Of a stretch of DNA of 64,000 nt, positions 52,525 through 62,834 are shown piece by piece; position 1 is the first letter of the stretch; every line of letters starts with the position of its first letter. Position numbers and translations under genes: made by a program. The DNA comes from Agrobacterium tumefaciens (GTDB taxonomy: Bacteria; Pseudomonadota; Alphaproteobacteria; Rhizobiales; Rhizobiaceae): contig NZ_SUPW01000002.1 of the NCBI RefSeq assembly GCF_013337285.1, forward strand, positions 248,001-312,000, in the 5' to 3' direction. A model generated the notes under the pieces. The model ran no database searches, was not told the DNA's origin, and worked only from the letters and a program-made list of their open reading frames with translations.

Positions 52525-52660
52525 GCAATGCCCTGCTTTTTGTCCGGCTGCCGAGCCGGTTTCTTGTCATTATCCCGATACATCTATGCACGACCACGCG
52601 TGCATATCGATTTCCGTTTTGGCAATTCATTGTTTCCATAACGGAAAGAAATTCCGGCAA

Positions 52661-53437
52661 TTATTGCGCCGTCCAGCCGCCATCGACGGAAATATGGGTA
52701 CCGGTGATGTTGCTGGCCGCGTCGCTGGCCAGAAACAGCGCGGCAGCCGCCACATCGTCGACAGTGACGAATTGTTTGGTTGCCTGCAATTCCAGCATCA
52801 CGTCGTTCTTCACCGCCTCTTCGCTGATGCCGCGCATCTTGGCCATTTCCGGTATCTGCTTTTCGACAAGCGGTGTCAGAACATAACCGGGACAGATGGC
52901 ATTGACGGTGACGCCGGTCTGCGCAAGTTCAAGCGCTGCCGTCTTCGTCAGGCCCATGATGCCGTGTTTGGCCGCCACATAGGCCGATTTGAACGGCGAG
53001 GCGACGAGGCCATGGGCCGAGGAAATGTTGATGATGCGGCCTTTACCGGCCTTTTTCATCAGCGGTATCGCGGCGCGCATGGTATGGAAGGAACTGGTCA
53101 GATTAATGGCGATGATCCAGTCCCATTTTTCCGTCGGGAAGTCCTCGATGGGCGCGATATGCTGGATGCCGGCATTGTTGATGAGCACATCCACCGAGCC
53201 GAGCTTTTCGTGGGAGGAATTGATGAGGTCGGCGATCTCGTGCGGCTTCGTCATATCGGCCGGGTGGTAAAGCACACGCCCGCCGCTTTCGGCCTCCAGC
53301 AAAAGGCGCAGTTTTTCAATCTCGTCCTCGTCGCCAAAGCCGTTCAGCACGATATTGGCGCCTTCCCGCGCAAATCGCTGGGCGATGCCAAGGCCGATAC
53401 CGCTGGTGGAGCCTGTCACGATAACTGTCCGATGCAT
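52661..53437 (-). CDS. bdhA: 3-hydroxybutyrate dehydrogenase (SDR)
   Basis: The ATG at 53437 follows AAGGGGAAAGC; an in-frame start at 53467 is less likely. The 258-residue product is a classical short-chain dehydrogenase with GSTSGIGLG, NNAG, catalytic Ser (INISSAHG) and YVAAKHG. The LVEKQIPEMAK and family-type FLASDAASNITGTHISVDGGWTAQ ends point to D-3-hydroxybutyrate dehydrogenase, which oxidises the PHB monomer to acetoacetate. Confidence 0.9.
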   Translation of the reverse strand: MHRTVIVTGSTSGIGLGIAQRFAREGANIVLNGFGDEDEIEKLRLLLEAESGGRVLYHPADMTKPHEIADLINSSHEKLGSVDVLINNAGIQHIAPIEDFPTEKWDWIIAINLTSSFHTMRAAIPLMKKAGKGRIINISSAHGLVASPFKSAYVAAKHGIMGLTKTAALELAQTGVTVNAICPGYVLTPLVEKQIPEMAKMRGISEEAVKNDVMLELQATKQFVTVDDVAAAALFLASDAASNITGTHISVDGGWTAQ

Positions 53438-53657
53438 GCTTTCCCCTTTTTGCATTACTTCGCACATATTTCAGCAGGTTATGCCCAAAGGGGGCAGGCT
53501 GGCAATCGCCATTTAGGATTGAGAGGTCAGCACGGTTCCTGGCGCTGCGGCCATCGATTTTTTCGACGCTAAGCATCCAGATTTTGCGGCAGATTTTACG
53601 TTTGTCTGCCGGGCCGCCCGTCCCTATCTCTCAGGCAAGCAAACAGAGGTATCGTTT

Positions 53658-54719
53658 ATGGAACTCGGTCTTTACACATTCGCGGATGTCAATCCCAACC
53701 CGGCCGATGGCCGCGGGCCGGAAGGCGCGCGCCGTCTGAAGGATCTTCTTGAGGAAATCGAGCTTGCCGATCAGGTCGGGCTTGATGTTTTCGGGCTGGG
53801 CGAGCACCACCGCCCGGATTATGTCGCTTCCTCACCCTCCACCGTGCTTGCGGCTGCGGCGGTGAAGACGAAGAACATCCGTCTCACCAGCGCCGTCTCG
53901 GTGTTGAGTTCGGATGATCCGGTGCGGGTTTTCCAGCAATTTTCGACCGTCGATCTTCTCTCGAACGGTCGCGCCGAAATCATGGCCGGGCGTGGTTCTT
54001 TTATCGAATCCTACCCGCTGTTCGGTTACGACCTCGAAGATTACGACGTGTTGTTTTCCGAAAAGCTTGATCTGCTTCTGGCGCTGCGCGAGCAGGAAAT
54101 CGTCACCTGGTCCGGCACCAAACATCCGGCCATCAATGGGCGCGGCGTTTATCCGCGTCCGTTGCAGGAACGTCTGCCCGTGTGGATCGCCGTGGGCGGC
54201 ACGCCGCAATCGGTGGCGCGGGCAGGCGCCATGGGCTTGCCGGTAGCGCTCGCCATCATCGGCGGCGAATATCGCCGTTTCGCACCGTTGTTCGACCTCT
54301 ACCATGAGGCAGCACGCCGGGCGGGACAGGAGAAGACGAAGCTGCGCACCAGCATCAATGTGCACGGCTTCATTGCCGACACCACCGACAAGGCGGCGGA
54401 CCAGTTTTACGGGCCGCAGGCGGAGGTGATGAACCGCATCGGCCGCGAGCGCGGCTGGGGGCCGACGAACCGCGCCCATTTCGATGCAGCGCGCGGGCCG
54501 GAGGGCAATCTCTTCCTTGGCGAACCGGAACTGGTGGCGGAAAAGATCATCAAGGCACATGGCGTGTTCAAGAATGATCGCTTCCTGCTGCAGATGGCCA
54601 TCGGGTTGATGCCGCATGATCAGATCATGCGCGGCATCGAGCTTTATGGTACGAAAGTCGCCCCTGTTGTCAGAAAAGAATTGACGGGGAGTGCCGATCC
54701 GGTGAAAGCCACGGCCTGA
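53658..54719 (+). CDS. Luciferase-like (LLM class) flavin-dependent oxidoreductase
   Basis: The 353-residue product has the bacterial luciferase-like TIM-barrel pattern, with [13 protein letters not shown] near the start, [20 protein letters not shown] in the middle and the [11 protein letters not shown] segment later. These enzymes use FMNH2 or F420 with oxygen to act on many substrates. The substrate is unknown. A GAGGT ribosome site lies upstream. The methionine aminopeptidase gene starts 54 bases after its stop. Confidence 0.88.
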   Translation: MELGLYTFADVNPNPADGRGPEGARRLKDLLEEIELADQVGLDVFGLGEHHRPDYVASSPSTVLAAAAVKTKNIRLTSAVSVLSSDDPVRVFQQFSTVDLLSNGRAEIMAGRGSFIESYPLFGYDLEDYDVLFSEKLDLLLALREQEIVTWSGTKHPAINGRGVYPRPLQERLPVWIAVGGTPQSVARAGAMGLPVALAIIGGEYRRFAPLFDLYHEAARRAGQEKTKLRTSINVHGFIADTTDKAADQFYGPQAEVMNRIGRERGWGPTNRAHFDAARGPEGNLFLGEPELVAEKIIKAHGVFKNDRFLLQMAIGLMPHDQIMRGIELYGTKVAPVVRKELTGSADPVKATA

Positions 54720-54773
54720 TGATTACCAAGGCGGGCGTTTTCAGACCCGCCAAATAGAACGACGGACAGAGAC

Positions 54774-55526
54774 ATGGTCATTTCCACCGAAGAAGAACTT
54801 GATCTGCTGAAGGATATCGGCCGTTTGTGCGCCGTTGCCATGCAGACCATGGCGGACGCGCTGGAACCCGGCATCACCACGGCCGAACTGGATGCGATCG
54901 GCCGCAAGGTGCTGGAGGACAATGGTGCGCAATCCGCGCCGGAGTTCTGCTACAAGTTTCCCGGCGCGACCTGCATCAGCGTCAACGAGGAAGTGGCCCA
55001 CGGTATTCCGGGGCCACGCATCATCAAGGCGGGTGATCTCGTCAATATCGATGTCTCAGCGGTGAAGAACGGCTTTTTCGGCGATACGGGTTCGTCTTTT
55101 GCCGTGCCGCCGGTGAAGAAGGATATCGAACGGCTGTGCCGTGATGGCAAACGCGCCATGTGGACAGGCCTGCAGCAGGTGAAAACCGGGCGGCCCTTCG
55201 CCGATATCGGCAATGCCATCGGCGCTTTCGCGAAAAAGAACCGCTATACGCTGATCACCAATCTGGCGAGCCACGGCATCGGCCGCTCCCTGCATGAGGA
55301 GCCGAAGGAACTGGCGACCTGGCCGGACAAGGACGAGCGCCGCATCATGCAGGAAGGCATGGTGTTTACCGTCGAGCCGTTTCTTTCGACAGGGGCCTAT
55401 TGGGCCGAAGATGGTGATGACGATCCGTGGACGCTCTACAGCGATCCGAGCGCGCCGACTGTGCAGTATGAGCATACCGTAGTGGCGACGAAGAACGGGC
55501 CGCTGGTGCTGACGCTGGTTGAATGA
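54774..55526 (+). CDS. map: Type I methionine aminopeptidase
   Basis: The 250-residue product has the M24A pattern: a His in VAHGIPG, Asp ligands in VNIDVSAVKNGFFGDTG, His in LASHGIGRSLHEEP, and Glu residues in MVFTVEPF and near the C-terminus (QYEHTVVAT). It removes the initiator Met. It lacks the N-terminal SH3/zinc extension and sits away from ribosomal genes, so it may be a second copy rather than the housekeeping enzyme. Confidence 0.88.
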   Translation: MVISTEEELDLLKDIGRLCAVAMQTMADALEPGITTAELDAIGRKVLEDNGAQSAPEFCYKFPGATCISVNEEVAHGIPGPRIIKAGDLVNIDVSAVKNGFFGDTGSSFAVPPVKKDIERLCRDGKRAMWTGLQQVKTGRPFADIGNAIGAFAKKNRYTLITNLASHGIGRSLHEEPKELATWPDKDERRIMQEGMVFTVEPFLSTGAYWAEDGDDDPWTLYSDPSAPTVQYEHTVVATKNGPLVLTLVE

Positions 55527-55574
55527 CAGCTAAACCTCCTCTCCGTCATCCTCGCTTTTAAGGGGAGTGCGTGC

Positions 55575-55715
55575 CGCTTGTTTCTTCTCCCCGCCGGGGA
55601 GAAGGTCGCGGCAGCGGGTTGAGGGGGCAAGCTCTCCGAAAATCCGGCAACGTTGCCCCCTCATCCGAACCCTTCGGGCCACCTTCTCCCTCTCGGGGAG
55701 AAGAAATACGCGGCA
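55575..55715. repeat. RIME-like composite palindromic repeat
   Basis: Same design as the other copies: TTCTCCCCGCCGGGGAGAAG, then GTTGAGGGGGCAA and TTGCCCCCTCATCCGAACCCTTCGGG and the closing hairpin. It fills most of the gap between map and the MFS gene. Confidence 0.85.
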
Positions 55716-55821
55716 CACTCGGAACGCATCGCTGCTCGCCGCGTGACCGATAAATCCGGCTTATGACGCCGATCAAAATAACTCGCTTGTCGCTTATCCG
55801 CCCGATTGCGATAAGCCATGC

Positions 55822-57012
55822 ATGACCACCGACAAGCCACTTTCCGCCAGACATCTGACTGCACTCGGTTTCGCCGGGGCTCTCATGATGGCGTCCGCCA
55901 TGGGTTTCGGCCGCTTTTCCTTCACCCCCATCCTGCCTGGCATGATGGCGGATGTGCCGCTTTCGGCGGGGGATGCGGGCATTGTCGCGGCGGGGAATTT
56001 TGCCGGTTATCTGGCGGGTGCGGTGCTTTCGGCCTATTCCTGGGGTTCTGGACGGGAGCGGCTGGTCGCGCTTGGTGGTCTGTTTTCCACGGCTGCGCTG
56101 CTGCTTGCCATGGCCGCGTTCAATTCCGTCGCGGCCTTCACCATCATCCGCTTTCTCGCCGGTGTCGCCAGCGCGCTGACCATGATCTTCACGTCGCAGA
56201 TCGTCATCGGCCACGCCATGAAGGCCGGCAAGGATCATATTCAGGCGCTGCATTATGGCGGGGTTGGCGCGGGTATCGCCATCTCCTCGCTTGCGGTCTA
56301 TCTGATCGGTGTGGTTTTTGATGGTGGCGGCGCCTCCTGGCGGGAGGAGTGGATTGCCGGCGCGGTCTTTTCCTTCCTGACATTTCTGCTTGTCTGGCGG
56401 GTGCTGCCCGCAGGCCCGCCGCGGCATGCGTCCTCGGCGGCGGAGCCGCCGCTTCAATGGACGCGGCCGCTGTTTCTGACAACGCTCGCCTATGGGCTGT
56501 TCGGTTTCGGTTATGTCATCACCGCCACCTTCATCGTGGCGATTGCCCGCATGGCGGCGGCCGGCGCTTTCGTGGAATTTCTGGCGTGGTTCATCACCGG
56601 CTGCGCCGCCGCCGTTTCGCTGTTCCTGTGGAAACCGCTGCTGAAGGCGAAGGGGCTGAAACGGGCCTTCGTGATCGTTCTTGCCGTCGAAGCCGTCGGC
56701 GTCTTCGCTTCCGTGATGCTGCCGCCGGTGCCTGGCGTTCTGGCGGGCGGTCTGCTTCTGGGGCTGACCTTCATGGTCATCACCGCCTATGGCCTGCAGC
56801 TCGGCCGGGAATTTGCCGGGCCAAGCCCGCGCCGCGCCTTCGCGCTGATGACGGCGGCCTTCGGAACGGGGCAGATCGTCGGGCCGCTGGCCGCCGGGTG
56901 GATCGCCGAGGTGACGGGAAGTTTTACCGCGCCCAGCATTCTCGCCTCCGCCGTGCTGGTCGTCAGTATCGTGCTGATGCTGCCGGTTCTTGCCGCCGAG
57001 CGGCTGCGTTGA
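55822..57012 (+). CDS. YbfB/YjiJ-family MFS transporter
   Basis: The 396-residue product has about twelve membrane helices and the YbfB/YjiJ opening LGFAGALMMASAMGFGRFSFTPILPGMM. These are major facilitator exporters with no known substrate. It is alone between a RIME repeat and bacA. Confidence 0.88.
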   Translation: MTTDKPLSARHLTALGFAGALMMASAMGFGRFSFTPILPGMMADVPLSAGDAGIVAAGNFAGYLAGAVLSAYSWGSGRERLVALGGLFSTAALLLAMAAFNSVAAFTIIRFLAGVASALTMIFTSQIVIGHAMKAGKDHIQALHYGGVGAGIAISSLAVYLIGVVFDGGGASWREEWIAGAVFSFLTFLLVWRVLPAGPPRHASSAAEPPLQWTRPLFLTTLAYGLFGFGYVITATFIVAIARMAAAGAFVEFLAWFITGCAAAVSLFLWKPLLKAKGLKRAFVIVLAVEAVGVFASVMLPPVPGVLAGGLLLGLTFMVITAYGLQLGREFAGPSPRRAFALMTAAFGTGQIVGPLAAGWIAEVTGSFTAPSILASAVLVVSIVLMLPVLAAERLR

Positions 57013-57204
57013 GCCTGCACGGGGTCCCCGGCACCAATCCAGACCTTTTGCGAGGCTTTTCGCCGGGATCGATCTGCCGTTCGCGCCTTACATCTTGTTA
57101 AGGTCCGCGCTTCGCCGTTGCTGTGCACAAATTTCTGCCCTAGGTTCGGGCCATCTAGTGCTTCGCCAATAATGGCTGATTTCAAACGCGCGTGAGTTCT
57201 AAAC

Positions 57205-58473
57205 GTGTTTCATTCTTTCTTTCCCAAGCCCAAATTGTTCTTCATCTCCGCGATTGTCTGGGCCTTCGTCGCCATCCTTGCCTGGTACTTCATCGTTGAT
57301 AGCGTAGGCAGGTCTTGGGGTTATGTGATGCCCGAGCAGGAACCCTACGATCTCAGCTATTTTCTGGTTCCCGCAAATCTGTTCTTTTACGGCTATCTCG
57401 CATCGTGCCTGGCGTTATTCGGCGTTGTCTGGACCGTCATCGCCAGGGATCACCCCTGGAAACTCTGGTCCATATGGGGATCGCTGCTGATTATCGCGGT
57501 GACCTATTTCGGCGTTCAGATTTCCGTCGTCATCAACAATTTCCGGCGGCCTTTTGGCGATCTTCTGCAAAATGCCCTTTCCAAACAACCGGGTATCGAA
57601 GTCTGGGATTTCTACAGCCTCCAGATCGTCTTCGCCAAGATCGCCTTTCTCAGCATGGCGGTTTCGATCCTGACGGATTTCTTCACCAGCCATTACATCT
57701 TCCGCTGGCGAACCGCGATGAACGACTTCTACATGTCCAAGTGGGAAAAGCTGCGCCATATCGAAGGTGCTTCCCAGCGTGTTCAGGAAGATACGATGCG
57801 GTTCTCCTCGACGCTGGAGGCGTTGGGCATCACCCTGATCAACTCGGTGATGACGCTCGTCGTTTTCCTGCCGATCCTGTTTGCGCTGTCGTCCTATGTC
57901 TCTGAATTGCCGATCATCGGCGAAGTGCCGCATGCGCTGTTCTGGCTGGCGATCGTCTGGTCCATATTCGGTACGGTGCTGCTGGCGACGGTCGGCATCA
58001 AGCTGCCCGGCTTGAACTTCCGCAACCAGCGTGTGGAAGCCGCCTATCGTAAGGAACTGGTCTATGGCGAGGATCACGCCGACCGCGCCCAGCCGCCGAC
58101 AGTCAAGGAGCTCTATTCCAATGTGCGGAAGAACTATTTCCGCATGTACTGGCACTATCTCTATTTCAACGTGGCGCGGTATTTCTACATCCAGGCCGAT
58201 GCGGTGTTCCTGCTCCTGATGCTTGTACCTACCATCGTGGCCGGCAAGATCACCTATGGTATCTACCAGCAGATCGCCACGGCCTTCGGTCAGGTCAGCA
58301 ATTCGTTTCAGTATCTGGTCAATTCCTGGACGACGATCATCGAACTGCTTTCCATCCATAAACGTCTCGTGGCCTTCGAAGCCGCGATCGACGACAAACC
58401 CCTGCCTGACATCGACGAGCGTTATCTTCAGCGGGAAGCGGAAGCAGGTGAGCTGGCGGCCAACAAGCCCTGA
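57205..58473 (+). CDS. bacA: Peptide transporter BacA (SbmA family)
   Basis: The 422-residue product starts at GTG 57205. It begins with FHSFFPKPKLFF and shows the membrane and ABC-less SbmA/BacA pattern, with the late NSFQYLVNSWTTIIELLSIHKRL segment. BacA imports proline-rich and plant NCR peptides using the proton gradient and is needed for chronic intracellular life in rhizobia and Brucella. In agrobacteria it may help survive host peptides. A bidirectional terminator follows. Confidence 0.93.
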   Translation: MFHSFFPKPKLFFISAIVWAFVAILAWYFIVDSVGRSWGYVMPEQEPYDLSYFLVPANLFFYGYLASCLALFGVVWTVIARDHPWKLWSIWGSLLIIAVTYFGVQISVVINNFRRPFGDLLQNALSKQPGIEVWDFYSLQIVFAKIAFLSMAVSILTDFFTSHYIFRWRTAMNDFYMSKWEKLRHIEGASQRVQEDTMRFSSTLEALGITLINSVMTLVVFLPILFALSSYVSELPIIGEVPHALFWLAIVWSIFGTVLLATVGIKLPGLNFRNQRVEAAYRKELVYGEDHADRAQPPTVKELYSNVRKNYFRMYWHYLYFNVARYFYIQADAVFLLLMLVPTIVAGKITYGIYQQIATAFGQVSNSFQYLVNSWTTIIELLSIHKRLVAFEAAIDDKPLPDIDERYLQREAEAGELAANKP

Positions 58474-58480
58474 CGAAAAC

Positions 58481-58510
58481 AAAAAAGGCGGCCAACCGGC
58501 CGCCTTTTTT
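58481..58510. terminator. Bidirectional terminator between bacA and the deacetylase gene
   Basis: AAAAAAGGCGGCC (58481-58493) pairs perfectly with GGCCGCCTTTTTT (58498-58510) across a 4-base loop. With A and T tracts on both sides it can serve both convergent genes. Confidence 0.95.
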
Positions 58511-58526
58511 GCGCGAGCTGATAATT

Positions 58527-59510
58527 TCAGCCCTCGGTCTTCTGCTTCTTGCGGGCCTCGATCATCGGCATCGACTCAGCATAACTCACGCAGGCGACAT
58601 CGTCTTTCCGGCAGACTTCGCGCAGCAGGCGCTCATAGGCGTTCCAATAGGCGCCGCCATTCATCTTCACGAAGTGAAAGCCCATCTGTAGCGGAATGCG
58701 CTCGCCATTATATTGCCTGTCGAAAGCGTTGCGGAAGGCCGTGTAGGCGCGTTCCTCGAATTCCTTCGAACGATCCGGTGTCTCGACGCCGATGGAATGG
58801 CGGATGAAGAGATTGTAGTCCATGGCGATGATGGGCCGGTTGCCAGATCCTTCCGGTATGAGCGGCAGGCCGAAATGTTGAATACCGTCACGCTCCACCG
58901 GCCATTCCGGGCCCTTGGTGACGCTGGTGGCGTCATAAACGAAGCCGTGCTTCTTTTGCGCGGCGGTCAAAGCCGGTCCTTGCGACAGATAAGGGGCGCG
59001 GAAACCGTTGATGTTCTTCACCATGGCGCGCCAGCCTTCCGGTTCCTCGCCCTTCTTGCCGATCATCTGCCAGGCGTTTTCCAGCATGCTGGTGAAGGTG
59101 GTGAATTCGCCGTCCCATTGTTCCGCTGTCCACTGCCCGCCATCGAAATGGCCGCAGGTGTGGTTGCCGATCTCGTTACCTTCGCGATAGGCGGCCCAGA
59201 TGTTTCTGAGCCTTGCCTCCACCTCTTCCGGCGACTGGCCGAAACCGACATTGGAGCGACCGGCCTTCTGGCCGGGTCCCTGATAGGTCTTGGCGCTGGT
59301 CTTGCGATCCAGCACCAGTGTGCAGGCGAGAAAATAGGTGAAATGCGCGCCGACTTCCTTCGCTGTCGCCCGGCTTCTTTCCCATAGCGTATTGTCGCCT
59401 GCGCCATCAAAAGACACGATGACGAGCTGCTTCGGCTTTTCCGTATTTTCGGCAAAAGCGGGCAGGGCGGTGAGAAGCGACAGGGAAAAAGCGGCAAATT
59501 CGCGAAACAT
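58527..59510 (-). CDS. Secreted polysaccharide deacetylase-family protein
   Basis: The 327-residue product has a signal peptide ending near residue 20 (ALPAFA) and a NodB-like fold, with VIVSFDGAGDN at the first metal Asp and EIGNHTCGHFDGG at the metal His pair (NHTCGH). The long body and the lack of a clear chitin-deacetylase ending point to an atypical member. It probably acts on envelope polysaccharide in the periplasm. Confidence 0.8.
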   Translation of the reverse strand: MFREFAAFSLSLLTALPAFAENTEKPKQLVIVSFDGAGDNTLWERSRATAKEVGAHFTYFLACTLVLDRKTSAKTYQGPGQKAGRSNVGFGQSPEEVEARLRNIWAAYREGNEIGNHTCGHFDGGQWTAEQWDGEFTTFTSMLENAWQMIGKKGEEPEGWRAMVKNINGFRAPYLSQGPALTAAQKKHGFVYDATSVTKGPEWPVERDGIQHFGLPLIPEGSGNRPIIAMDYNLFIRHSIGVETPDRSKEFEERAYTAFRNAFDRQYNGERIPLQMGFHFVKMNGGAYWNAYERLLREVCRKDDVACVSYAESMPMIEARKKQKTEG

Positions 59511-59661
59511 CAGTCATCCGTCATATGAAACATCGTGGCCTTTTGCGGGTGGAATAAGGCGAAGCTTTGAATAGTCTGGCTTTTAAATGTCTTTAAGCCT
59601 AATTCCTGTTCTGCCTCGCGGTTATTTTGGCCGCGTTCCGATCCACCGGGGACTGTGTTTC

Positions 59662-60246
59662 ATGCTTTTTCTCGTACTCTGTCTTGCCTTGTTTTTCCTG
59701 ACGCATCTTTTGAAAGTGTTTGCGCCGCAGTTTCGCGCGCGGCTGATCGCGAAAATGGGTGAAGGTCCTTTCAAGGGCGTCTATTCCCTCGCCAGCCTCA
59801 TCACGCTCGGTCTCGTCATCTATGCCTTCGGGGAAGCCCGGCAGGAGACGGGCATGTTGTGGTATCCGCCGGTCTGGACGAGCCATCTTGCCGTGACCCT
59901 GATGCTGCCGGCGATGATCTGTCTTATCGCCAGCCTCATACCGGCTGGCCACATTGCGACGAAGACGAAACATCCGCTCATCCTCTCCGTCAAGATCTGG
60001 GCGCTCGCCCATCTTCTGGCGAATGGCGAAACCTCTTCGATCCTGCTCTTTGCCTCGTTCCTCGCCTGGGGTGTGGTGATGCGGATTTCGCTGAAGCGTC
60101 GCGAGAGAGCGGGCGAAAAAGTGGTTCGTTCGTTCGTCTCGGGCCGCTACGATCTGGTGGCCATTGTCGGCGGCATCGTTCTCTGGGGGGCTTTCATCCT
60201 GAAACTGCACGAATGGTTGATCGGCGTTCAGCCGATCGCGATGTAG
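59662..60246 (+). CDS. NnrU-family membrane protein
   Basis: The ATG at 59662 is chosen; an upstream in-frame ATG at 59587 adds a non-membrane Arg-rich lead. The product of 194 residues has about five or six membrane helices and matches NnrU-family proteins (ending HEWLIGVQPI), which occur in nitric-oxide and respiration clusters. No nor genes are nearby, so the role is unknown. Confidence 0.8.
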   Translation: MLFLVLCLALFFLTHLLKVFAPQFRARLIAKMGEGPFKGVYSLASLITLGLVIYAFGEARQETGMLWYPPVWTSHLAVTLMLPAMICLIASLIPAGHIATKTKHPLILSVKIWALAHLLANGETSSILLFASFLAWGVVMRISLKRRERAGEKVVRSFVSGRYDLVAIVGGIVLWGAFILKLHEWLIGVQPIAM

Positions 60247-60401
60247 GAAATCGACGTTTCCCCCTTACATATCAGGCAAAATAGGCTAGAAGGCCGACCA
60301 TGACCCGGTCGGCCATGCTTGTGCCTGTCCGGGTAAGCGGCTTGGTATGTCCGCAGACGGATGGATCGGTAACGATCTCCGCGCGGGTAACGGAGAATTT
60401 G

Positions 60402-61073
60402 ATGGCAAACGAAAATGATACCTTTATCCGCGAAGTGAACGAGCAGATCCGCTCCGAGCAGCTGTCGCGCTTCTGGGGCCGGTACGGTATCGTGGTCGTC
60501 GGCGCCGCCATTCTCGTGGTTGTCGGTGCCGCTGGCGCCGGTATCTACGAATACTGGAACACCAGCCGCGCTTCCAATTCCGGCGACCAGTTTCTGGCGG
60601 CCTTGACGCTTGCTTCCGAAAACAAGACGGATGAAGCGCTGAAGGCATTCTCCGATCTCGAAACCTCCGGCCACGGCAATTATCCGGTTCTGGCGAAGTT
60701 CCGCTCAGCCACGCTGCTGTCGCAAAAGGGTGATGCGGCCGGCGCCATCGCCGCTTTCACCGCCATCGGCAACGATACTTCGGCACCGCAGGTGTTTCGT
60801 GACACGGCCAAGGTGCGCGCTGCATGGCTTTTGGTCGATAACGGCACCTATGATCAGGTGGTTGCGCTGGCCGAGCCTCTGAGCGCAGAAGGCCAGACCA
60901 TGCGCGCCTCCGCCCGTGAGGCGCTGGGTCTTGCCGCCTACAAGGCTGGCGATTTCGCCAAGGCCAAACAATGGTTCGAGCAGATCATCAGCGACACGCA
61001 GGCGCCGCGCAATGTGACGAACCGCGCGCAGATCATGCTCGACAATATCACCGCTTCGGGCAAAGCTGCTTAA
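60402..61073 (+). CDS. TPR membrane protein (YfgM-like)
   Basis: The ATG at 60402 follows GGAGAATTTG; the longer frame from 60300 has no such site. The 223-residue product has a cytoplasmic N-terminus, one membrane helix (about residues 28-50) and TPR-like repeats in the periplasmic part. It resembles YfgM, a single-pass membrane protein that works with the SecYEG translocon. As in E. coli it is close to der, but bamB is not between them here. Confidence 0.85.
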   Translation: MANENDTFIREVNEQIRSEQLSRFWGRYGIVVVGAAILVVVGAAGAGIYEYWNTSRASNSGDQFLAALTLASENKTDEALKAFSDLETSGHGNYPVLAKFRSATLLSQKGDAAGAIAAFTAIGNDTSAPQVFRDTAKVRAAWLLVDNGTYDQVVALAEPLSAEGQTMRASAREALGLAAYKAGDFAKAKQWFEQIISDTQAPRNVTNRAQIMLDNITASGKAA

Positions 61074-61155
61074 AGCCGCTTCTCCGAGCCAGATCGTCCC
61101 GGCATATCTTCGCATTGCCAAAGCGATCCAACTCTTTATTTTACGCATGTCTTTT

Positions 61156-61180
61156 GCCCAAAACAGGTAACGTTTTGGGC
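61156..61180. repeat. Palindromic element upstream of der
   Basis: GCCCAAAAC and GTTTTGGGC (9 bp) are separated by seven bases, within a motif of the kind common in rhizobial intergenic DNA. It may affect the leader of the der transcript. Confidence 0.55.
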
Positions 61181-61206
61181 AGACTTGCTCTAAGGAACAG
61201 ACAACA

Positions 61207-62637
61207 ATGAGCTTCACCGTCGCCATAGTCGGGCGCCCCAATGTCGGCAAGTCCACCCTTTTCAACCGTCTGGTCGGAAAGAAGCTGGCGCTGGTGGACG
61301 ACACGCCGGGTGTGACCCGTGACCGCCGTCCCGGCGACGCGAAGCTCATCGACCTGCGCTTCACCATCATCGATACCGCTGGTCTGGAGCAATCCGGGCC
61401 GGAAACGCTTCAGGGCCGCATGTGGGCACAGACGGAAGCGGCGATCGATGAGGCCGATGTGACGCTGTTCGTCATCGACGCCAAGGCTGGCCTGACGCCT
61501 GCCGACGAGACGCTGGGCGAAATGCTGCGCCGTCGCGGCAAGCCGGTGGTGCTGGTGGCCAACAAGTCCGAAGCGCGCGGTTCCGATGCCGGCTTCTATG
61601 ACGCCTTCACCCTCGGTCTTGGCGAGCCTTGCCCTGTCTCTGCCGAACATGGCCAGGGCATGATCGACCTGCGCGACGCCATTGTCGAGGCGATTGGCGA
61701 AGACGTCGCTTTCCCGCCTGAAGTGGACGAGGCGGAGACCGACATCGTGCTTCCGCGCACTGAGCCGGGCAGCGAGGAAGAAGAAGACGAAGAGCCCGTC
61801 TATGACGAGACCAAGCCGCTGCGCGTCGCCATCATCGGCCGACCGAATGCGGGCAAGTCGACGCTCATCAACCGGTTCCTCGGCGAAGACCGCCTGCTGA
61901 CCGGCCCGGAGGCCGGCATTACCCGCGACAGCATTTCCGTTGAATGGGACTGGCGCGGCCGCACCATCAAGATGTTCGATACGGCCGGCATGCGCCGCAA
62001 GGCCAAGGTGACGGAGAAGCTGGAGAAGCTTTCGGTCGCGGATTCGCTGCGCTCCATCCGTTTTGCCGAAACGGTGGTGATCGTGTTCGACAGCACCATC
62101 CCGTTCGAAAAGCAGGATCTGCAGCTGGTCGATCTCGTCATCCGTGAAGGCCGAGCCGCCGTGCTCGCTTTCAACAAATGGGATCTGGTTGAAGACCCGC
62201 AGGCCTATCTTGCCGATCTGCGTGAGAAGACCGAGCGGCTTCTGCCGCAGGCGCGCGGCATTCGCGCCGTGCCGATGTCCGGCCAGACGGGTTATGGTCT
62301 CGACCGGCTGATGCAGAGCATCATCGATACGGACAAGGTCTGGAACCGCCGTATCTCGACCGCCAAGCTGAACCGCTGGCTGGATGGACAGACCACGCAG
62401 CATCCGCCGCCGGCCGTTTCCGGCCGTCGCCTGAAGCTGAAATATATGACGCAGGTAAAAGCCCGCCCGCCGGCTTTCATGATTTCCTGCACTCGCCCGG
62501 AAGCTATTCCGGAGAGCTATACGCGTTATCTGGTGAACGGCCTGCGCAAGGATTTCGACATGCCGGGCGTGCCGATCCGCGTGCATTATCGCGGGTCCGA
62601 TAATCCGTTTGAGAGCAAGGCGAAGAAGCGGCGTTGA
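61207..62637 (+). CDS. der: Ribosome-assembly GTPase Der (EngA)
   Basis: The 476-residue product has two tandem GTPase domains, each with a P-loop GRPNVGKST (about residue 8) and GRPNAGKST (about residue 211), DTPG/DTAGM switch motifs and NKSE/NKWD specificity motifs, plus a KH-like C-terminal domain. An acidic linker (about 185-200) joins them. Der matures the 50S subunit and is essential in most bacteria. A TPR protein gene lies upstream. Confidence 0.96.
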   Translation: MSFTVAIVGRPNVGKSTLFNRLVGKKLALVDDTPGVTRDRRPGDAKLIDLRFTIIDTAGLEQSGPETLQGRMWAQTEAAIDEADVTLFVIDAKAGLTPADETLGEMLRRRGKPVVLVANKSEARGSDAGFYDAFTLGLGEPCPVSAEHGQGMIDLRDAIVEAIGEDVAFPPEVDEAETDIVLPRTEPGSEEEEDEEPVYDETKPLRVAIIGRPNAGKSTLINRFLGEDRLLTGPEAGITRDSISVEWDWRGRTIKMFDTAGMRRKAKVTEKLEKLSVADSLRSIRFAETVVIVFDSTIPFEKQDLQLVDLVIREGRAAVLAFNKWDLVEDPQAYLADLREKTERLLPQARGIRAVPMSGQTGYGLDRLMQSIIDTDKVWNRRISTAKLNRWLDGQTTQHPPPAVSGRRLKLKYMTQVKARPPAFMISCTRPEAIPESYTRYLVNGLRKDFDMPGVPIRVHYRGSDNPFESKAKKRR

Positions 62638-62656
62638 TTTTGACGTGAGGCGTCGC

Positions 62657-62793
62657 GGCGTATTTCTTCTCCCCGCCGGGGAGAAGGTGGCCCGAAGGGT
62701 CGGATGAGGGGGCAACCTCTCCCATATCGACGGCCTCGCGCCCTCATCCCGCTGCCGCGACCTTCTCCCCCTCGGGGAGAAGAAACAAGCGGC
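62657..62793. repeat. RIME-like composite palindromic repeat
   Basis: The unit follows the der stop and shows TTCTCCCCGCCGGGGAGAAG, GGGTCGGATGAGGGGGCAA, CCCTCATCCCGCTGCCGCG and the closing hairpin. It separates der from the DUF2026 gene and may end the der transcript. Confidence 0.85.
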
Positions 62794-62834
62794 GGACGCT
62801 CGTCCAACGTCCTGCCTTAGAAAAGTGAAAAACC

